This document shows, piece by piece, positions 5,811 to 9,171 of a DNA stretch of 9,171 nt (its first letter is position 1; every line of letters starts with the position of its first letter). The notes beneath the pieces were generated by a model. That model worked only from the letters and a program-made list of their open reading frames with translations, did no database searches and was not told the origin of the DNA. The position numbers and the translations under genes were made by a program. The stretch is taken from positions 1 to 9,171 of the forward strand of contig CACZSB010000013.1 of assembly GCA_902783765.1 (NCBI GenBank), written 5' to 3'. This DNA is from an uncultured Lachnospiraceae bacterium (GTDB lineage: Bacteria > Bacillota > Clostridia > Lachnospirales > Lachnospiraceae).

Positions 5811-6725
5811 ATGGCTAAAATAGTAGAATGTATCCCCAATTTCAGTGTGAGCCGGGAGAAGGATCCCGCTGTATTTAACGCCCTGGTGGACTGTGCCAAA
5901 TCCGTTCCGGGCTGCTTTTTGTTTGATGTGCAATCCGACGGCAATCACAACCGCTGCGTGTTCACCCTGGTGGGCTCCCCGGAGGGCATTGAGGAAGCCG
6001 CCTTTCGGCTGACCAAGCTGGCAGCGGAAAAGATCGATATGAATCAGCACGAGGGCCAGCACCCCCGGATGGGAGCCACGGATGTGATTCCCTTTGTGCC
6101 CCAGACCGCGGATATGAGCGTGGCGGAGTGCGTGGAGCTCTCCAAACGGGTGGCAAAGCGCATCTGGGAGGAGCTTCAGATCCCTTCTTTCTTATATGAG
6201 GATTCCGCCTCCACCCCCAGCCGCCGGAATCTGGCGGACTGCCGCCGGGGCCAGTTCGAGGGCATGCCGGAAAAGCTGCTCCAGGAAGAGTGGGCGCCGG
6301 ACTATGGGGAGCGGAAGATCCACCCCACCGCCGGCATCACCGCCATCGGGGCCCGGATGCCCCTGGTGGCCTTTAATGTGAATCTGGATACGCCGGATCT
6401 GGAAATCGCCAAAAAAATCGCTAAAGCTATCCGGGGCTCCTCCGGGGGCTTTCAGTACTGCAAGGCCATCGGCATTATGTTAGAGGAGCGGAATATCGCC
6501 CAGGTATCCATGAATATGGTCAATTACGAGGGCACGCCCCTGTATTATGCCTATGAAATGATCCGGGCCCTGGCGGAGGGCTACGGGGTCAGGATCATCG
6601 GCTCGGAAATCGTGGGGCTCACCCCCGCCAAGGCGCTGATCGACTGTGCGGAGCATTATCTGAAAATCGAGAATTTCAACTGCCGGGAGCAGGTGATGGA
6701 ATATCATTTGATCGGGATGGAATAA
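5811..6725 (+). CDS. ftcD: glutamate formiminotransferase
   Basis: This cytoplasmic enzyme transfers the formimino group from N-formimino-L-glutamate to tetrahydrofolate, giving glutamate and 5-formimino-THF, usually as the last part of histidine breakdown. At 304 residues it corresponds to the transferase half of the bifunctional mammalian FTCD. The start region (KIVECIPNFS), GNHNRCVFTLVG (44-55) and HPRMGATDVIPFVP (84-97) are family hallmarks; His84 probably matches the catalytic histidine. Downstream, GARMPLVAFNVNLDT and MNMVNYEGTPLY are also typical. The ATG at 5811 has a strong AAGGAGG (5799-5805) 5 nt upstream. The frame opens earlier, but that extension covers the promoter. The stop lies 4 nt before the cyclodeaminase ATG. 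No hutH, hutU or hutI is seen. A glycine formiminotransferase role, as in purine-fermenting clostridia, is a less likely alternative. Confidence 0.95.
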   Translation: MAKIVECIPNFSVSREKDPAVFNALVDCAKSVPGCFLFDVQSDGNHNRCVFTLVGSPEGIEEAAFRLTKLAAEKIDMNQHEGQHPRMGATDVIPFVPQTADMSVAECVELSKRVAKRIWEELQIPSFLYEDSASTPSRRNLADCRRGQFEGMPEKLLQEEWAPDYGERKIHPTAGITAIGARMPLVAFNVNLDTPDLEIAKKIAKAIRGSSGGFQYCKAIGIMLEERNIAQVSMNMVNYEGTPLYYAYEMIRALAEGYGVRIIGSEIVGLTPAKALIDCAEHYLKIENFNCREQVMEYHLIGME

Positions 6726-6729
6726 TACT

Positions 6730-7359
6730 ATGGAATTATCTAATTTAAAAGTAAATGAATTCACCGCCCTTTTGGGCTCGGAGGCTCCGGCCCCCGGCGG
6801 CGGCAGCGCGGCGGCTCTTTGCGGAGCCTTGGGGGCCGCCCTTTCCGCCATGGTTTCCGCCTTGACAGTGGGCAGCGCCAAATTCGAGGCCTTCCACGAA
6901 ACGGCGGGCCAGGCTTTGGCCAAAGCCGACGGCCTGCGGCAGAAAATGCTGGAAGCCATGGAGGCGGATACCGCAGCCTTTAACCAAGTAAGCGCCGCCT
7001 TTTCCCTGCCCAAAAGCAGCGACGAGGAAAAAGCCGCCCGTTCCCAGGCCATTCAAGAGGCCCTGGCAGTCTGCACGGAATCGCCTCTGGACATTATGGC
7101 CCTTAGCGTGGAAGCCCTGGAGCTGACCCTCCTGCTGATCGGCCGCTCCAACACCAACGCGGCCAGCGATTTAGGGGTTTCCGCCCTTTGCCTGAAGGCG
7201 GGGCTTCAGGGCGCCTGGCTGAATGTGCTGATCAATGTGGGGAGCCTGAAGGATAAGGAAAAGGCAGAAGGCTACCGGGCCCGGGGGGAATCCCTGCTAA
7301 GCTACGGCCTGGGCCTGGCGGATGAAATTTACGAACAGGTTGAAAAAAGCTTAGCTTAA
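6730..7359 (+). CDS. formimidoyltetrahydrofolate cyclodeaminase
   Basis: This enzyme converts the 5-formimino-THF made by the preceding gene's product into 5,10-methenyl-THF and ammonia, feeding one-carbon metabolism. The 209 residues match the FTCD_C/cyclodeaminase-cyclohydrolase family over its full length. The glycine-rich APAPGGGSAAA (19-29) near the N-terminus is diagnostic, followed by EADTAAFNQV (78-87) and SNTNAASDLGVSA (140-152). The fold is all-helical, consistent with many alanine-rich segments here. The ATG at 6730 lies 4 nt after the formiminotransferase stop, with a GGATGGA ribosome-binding-like stretch overlapping the end of that gene, so the two are co-transcribed. Separate genes for the two activities are normal in bacteria. 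A methenyl-THF cyclohydrolase (FchA) reading is possible by family, but the neighbour favours cyclodeaminase. Confidence 0.92.
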   Translation: MELSNLKVNEFTALLGSEAPAPGGGSAAALCGALGAALSAMVSALTVGSAKFEAFHETAGQALAKADGLRQKMLEAMEADTAAFNQVSAAFSLPKSSDEEKAARSQAIQEALAVCTESPLDIMALSVEALELTLLLIGRSNTNAASDLGVSALCLKAGLQGAWLNVLINVGSLKDKEKAEGYRARGESLLSYGLGLADEIYEQVEKSLA

Positions 7360-7364
7360 AAAAT

Positions 7365-7394
7365 CGGGGCGGCCGCGGCCGTCCTGTTTCTTTT
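7365..7394 (+). terminator. Rho-independent terminator after the cyclodeaminase gene
   Basis: CGGGGCGGC (7365-7373) pairs with GCCGTCCTG (7378-7386), 9 bp including two G-T wobbles, around a 4-nt CGCG loop, followed by TTTCTTTT (7387-7394). It starts 5 nt after the stop codon and separates the folate operon from the sigma-factor operon. Confidence 0.8.
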
Positions 7395-7410
7395 ACGGGT
7401 TTTCCAAATT

Positions 7411-7442
7411 TTGTCGACAAGTATCAGTGAAAGGACTTTCAC
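7411..7442 (+). promoter_or_regulatory. two inverted repeats in the leader of the sigma-factor operon
   Basis: TTGTCGACAA (7411-7420) is a 10-bp perfect palindrome. Seven bases on, GTGAAAG (7427-7433) and CTTTCAC (7436-7442) form a second perfect repeat with a 2-nt gap, ending just before the AAAGGAG ribosome binding site (7443-7449). They could be operators, or the second could form an RNA hairpin beside the binding site. A TTTTCC...TATCAG pair with 16-bp spacing overlaps them as a weak promoter candidate. Confidence 0.4.
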
Positions 7443-7454
7443 AAAGGAGCTGCC

Positions 7455-8048
7455 ATGATCGAATCGACCAAAAACATCTCCCTGCCCGCCTCGGATGAGG
7501 CCATTATTCAGGGGCTATTTCGCCGGGACGGCGCCGCTCTGGAGGCAGCCCAGCAGCGCTATAGCCCGCTGCTAAGGCGGATCATTGCCCGCTTTTTGAA
7601 GGATGAGCGGGATCGGGAGGAGGTCCTCAGCGATACCCTGCTTCGGCTGTGGCAGGCCATCCCGCCCCACCGACCCCTCTCCCTGCCGGCCTTTTTGACC
7701 ACCCTAAGCCGCCGGGCCGCCATTGACAAGCAGCGGAGCATCAGCCGGGCCGGAGCCATCCCTGCAGACTGCGTGGAGGCCCTGGATGAGCTGGCGGAGC
7801 TGCTGCCGGACAGGATGGATACAGAGGGGCAGGTGCTGGCCGGGGAGCTGGCAGACATCATTAACAGCTGCCTGGAGACCCTGCCGCCCCGGCAGCGGGA
7901 GATCTTTCTAAGGCGCTATTACGGTGCCGAAGCGGTGCGAAATATTGCTGCAGCCATGGGCCTGAGTCTTTCCACCGTGGAAAAGGAATTGAAGCTTGTA
8001 CGGCTAATTTTTAAGGAAAAACTGGAAAAGGAAGGTTATGCCTCATGA
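7455..8048 (+). CDS. ECF-type RNA polymerase sigma factor
   Basis: This 197-residue sigma-70 family factor of extracytoplasmic-function type would direct RNA polymerase to a small regulon. Region 2 spans about residues 28-95 (AAQQRYSPLLRRIIARFL, then DREEVLSDTLLRLWQ and RAAIDKQR). Region 4 spans about 138-190, with LPPRQREIFLRRYY leading into a helix-turn-helix (AVRNIAAAMGLSLSTVEKEL). Sigma regions 1 and 3 are absent, as expected for an ECF. The ATG at 7455 follows AAAGGAG by 5 nt. The stop overlaps the ATG of the next gene (ATGA, 8045-8048), so the membrane vWA protein is translationally coupled and is the natural candidate for its control partner. Which ECF group it belongs to, and its target promoters, cannot be told from here. 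Autoregulation is plausible. Confidence 0.93.
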   Translation: MIESTKNISLPASDEAIIQGLFRRDGAALEAAQQRYSPLLRRIIARFLKDERDREEVLSDTLLRLWQAIPPHRPLSLPAFLTTLSRRAAIDKQRSISRAGAIPADCVEALDELAELLPDRMDTEGQVLAGELADIINSCLETLPPRQREIFLRRYYGAEAVRNIAAAMGLSLSTVEKELKLVRLIFKEKLEKEGYAS

Positions 8049-9171
8049 AAAAGAAAATCCTTCAGGATGCACTCAACCAAGTCGATGAAAAATGGGCGAA
8101 TGAGTATGCCCGCATAGCGGAAAAGGACGGGAAATACCGGAAAAACCGTCGCTGGATCGGTCCCCTGGCCATTGCCGCCTGTTTGATGCTGGTGCTGGGG
8201 GTGGCCGCAATAAACGGTCATTTTAATCGGATCAATGCCCCTTCCGGCAGCCTGGAGACTCCAACCGCCTCCTCAAAACAAAGTCCCGGCAGCTCGGTTT
8301 CGGCCGAAGTCACCCGGCCTGCCCCGACTTGGAGCAGCCAGAATAATACGCCGCTTGGCTCTCTTCCCGCAGACGGATTAGCCTCTGAGGATCAGGCAGG
8401 CATGGCCAGTGCCGACACTTACTATCAGTACAAAACCCGGTGGGATGGTTTTGGCCGAGAAGAAAACTGGAATACCGAAGAATATAATTATCTTCCGGAA
8501 AACGGCTTTCTCTCCGTGAAAACCTCCCCCTTTTCCACCTTCGCGGCGGATGTGGATACCGCTTCCTATGCCAATCTGCGGCGGATGATTCGGAACGGAC
8601 AGACCATTCCCGCCGATGCGGTGCGCATTGAGGAGCTGATCAACTATTTCCATTATGATTATGAAGAACCGAAGGAAGGGGAACCCTTCGGGGTCACCAT
8701 GGAGCTGGCGGACTGCCCCTGGAACGATCAGGCCAAGCTGCTGCTCATCGGTCTCCAGGCAAAAAAGCTGGATGCCCAGGCCCTGCCTCCCTCCAATCTG
8801 GTTTTCCTGATCGATGTGTCCGGCTCCATGGCTTCTCCCAACAAACTGGCTCTGGCCCAGCGCTCCTTTATGACCCTGGCGGAAAGCCTGTCCGCCAAAG
8901 ACCGGGTTACCATTATCACCTATTCCAGCGGTGAAAAGCTGGTGCTGAACGGGGTCAGCGGCGACCAGACCGCCCGGATCATGGGGGCCCTGGAGGAGCT
9001 TCAGGCCGGAGGGTCCACCAACGGTCAGCAGGCCCTGAAAATGGCTTATGAGGCGGCCAGAAAGCATTTTATTCCCGGGGGCAATAACCGTATCATTCTG
9101 GCCACCGACGGAGATTTCAATGTAGGCATCACCTCGGAGGCGGAGCTGACCCGTTTCGTGAAGGAAGAGGC
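8045..9171 (+). CDS. membrane-anchored von Willebrand factor A domain protein, YfbK-like (3' end outside window)
   Basis: The first 375 residues are visible and the frame is still open at the window end. Residues 1-36 are charged and probably cytoplasmic. A hydrophobic segment at about 37-57 (after KNRRW) looks like a single membrane anchor. Residues 60-125 are a Ser/Pro/Thr-rich linker. The YfbK-type N-terminal domain follows (FSTFAADVDTASYANLRR at 163-180, DAVRIEELINYFHYDY at 191-206). The vWA domain starts near 250, with a complete MIDAS metal site: DVSGS (257-261), Thr325 in GGSTNG and Asp355 in ATDGDFNVG. Such domains bind protein ligands through a divalent metal. An IAAC lipobox-like string is inside the hydrophobic stretch, but it continues after the Cys, so I prefer a transmembrane anchor. 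The ATG overlaps the sigma stop by 4 bp. The short N-terminal tail may act as an anti-sigma segment; this is inference. Confidence 0.9.
   Translation, partial: MKKKILQDALNQVDEKWANEYARIAEKDGKYRKNRRWIGPLAIAACLMLVLGVAAINGHFNRINAPSGSLETPTASSKQSPGSSVSAEVTRPAPTWSSQNNTPLGSLPADGLASEDQAGMASADTYYQYKTRWDGFGREENWNTEEYNYLPENGFLSVKTSPFSTFAADVDTASYANLRRMIRNGQTIPADAVRIEELINYFHYDYEEPKEGEPFGVTMELADCPWNDQAKLLLIGLQAKKLDAQALPPSNLVFLIDVSGSMASPNKLALAQRSFMTLAESLSAKDRVTIITYSSGEKLVLNGVSGDQTARIMGALEELQAGGSTNGQQALKMAYEAARKHFIPGGNNRIILATDGDFNVGITSEAELTRFVKEE

Noticed and set aside
8072..8220. Lipoprotein signal in the vWA protein (IAAC at residues 43-46)
   Set aside because: The Cys lies in the middle of the hydrophobic stretch, which continues for about ten residues after it, and the N-terminal charged region is unusually long. 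A transmembrane anchor fits better.

Overview
The window looks like a chromosomal segment from an anaerobic, fairly GC-rich member of the Clostridia, probably Oscillospiraceae-like. This is inference. It rests on an [FeFe] hydrogenase, a split folate formimino-transfer pair, AAGGAGG-type ribosome binding sites, and dispersed repeats of the GGATCCTTCGCTTCGCTCAGGATGACA and TCATCCGTCACGGCTTCGCCGTG kinds that I associate with such genomes. There are no rRNA, tRNA, CRISPR, transposase or phage genes.

Layout. Positions 1-401 (+) hold the 3' end of an ABC transporter ATPase. At 525-776 (+) is a small unrecognised ORF whose last codons lie inside a repeat-type hairpin, and a coherent upstream reading frame (403-489) suggests it may be the intact part of a damaged gene. 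A terminator at 787-814 mainly serves the opposite strand. At 871-4445 (-) is a two-gene hydrogenase operon. An iron-sulfur flavoprotein (NuoF C-terminal-like domain fused to a GltD/NfnL-like module) is translated first and overlaps by 7 bp the gene for a CpI-like multi-cluster [FeFe] hydrogenase. Its promoter is predicted at 4507-4535. Positions 4558-4660 carry a composite of repeat elements. A TraX-family membrane protein follows at 4834-5619 (+).

From 5811 to 7359 (+) glutamate formiminotransferase and formimino-THF cyclodeaminase form a tight operon with a strong predicted promoter and a GC-rich terminator. From 7455 to the window end (+) an ECF-type sigma factor overlaps by 4 bp a membrane-anchored YfbK-like von Willebrand A protein that runs off the edge. 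Two inverted repeats precede the sigma gene.

How the genes work together. The hydrogenase pair probably moves electrons between NAD(P)H, possibly ferredoxin, and H2. The folate pair turns a formimino group, usually from histidine breakdown, into methenyl-THF and ammonia. The sigma/vWA pair looks like an envelope-linked signalling unit. Nothing links the modules to each other beyond proximity. The items most worth following are the fused flavoprotein with its hydrogenase, the sigma/vWA coupling, and the repeat that supplies the end of the small ORF.
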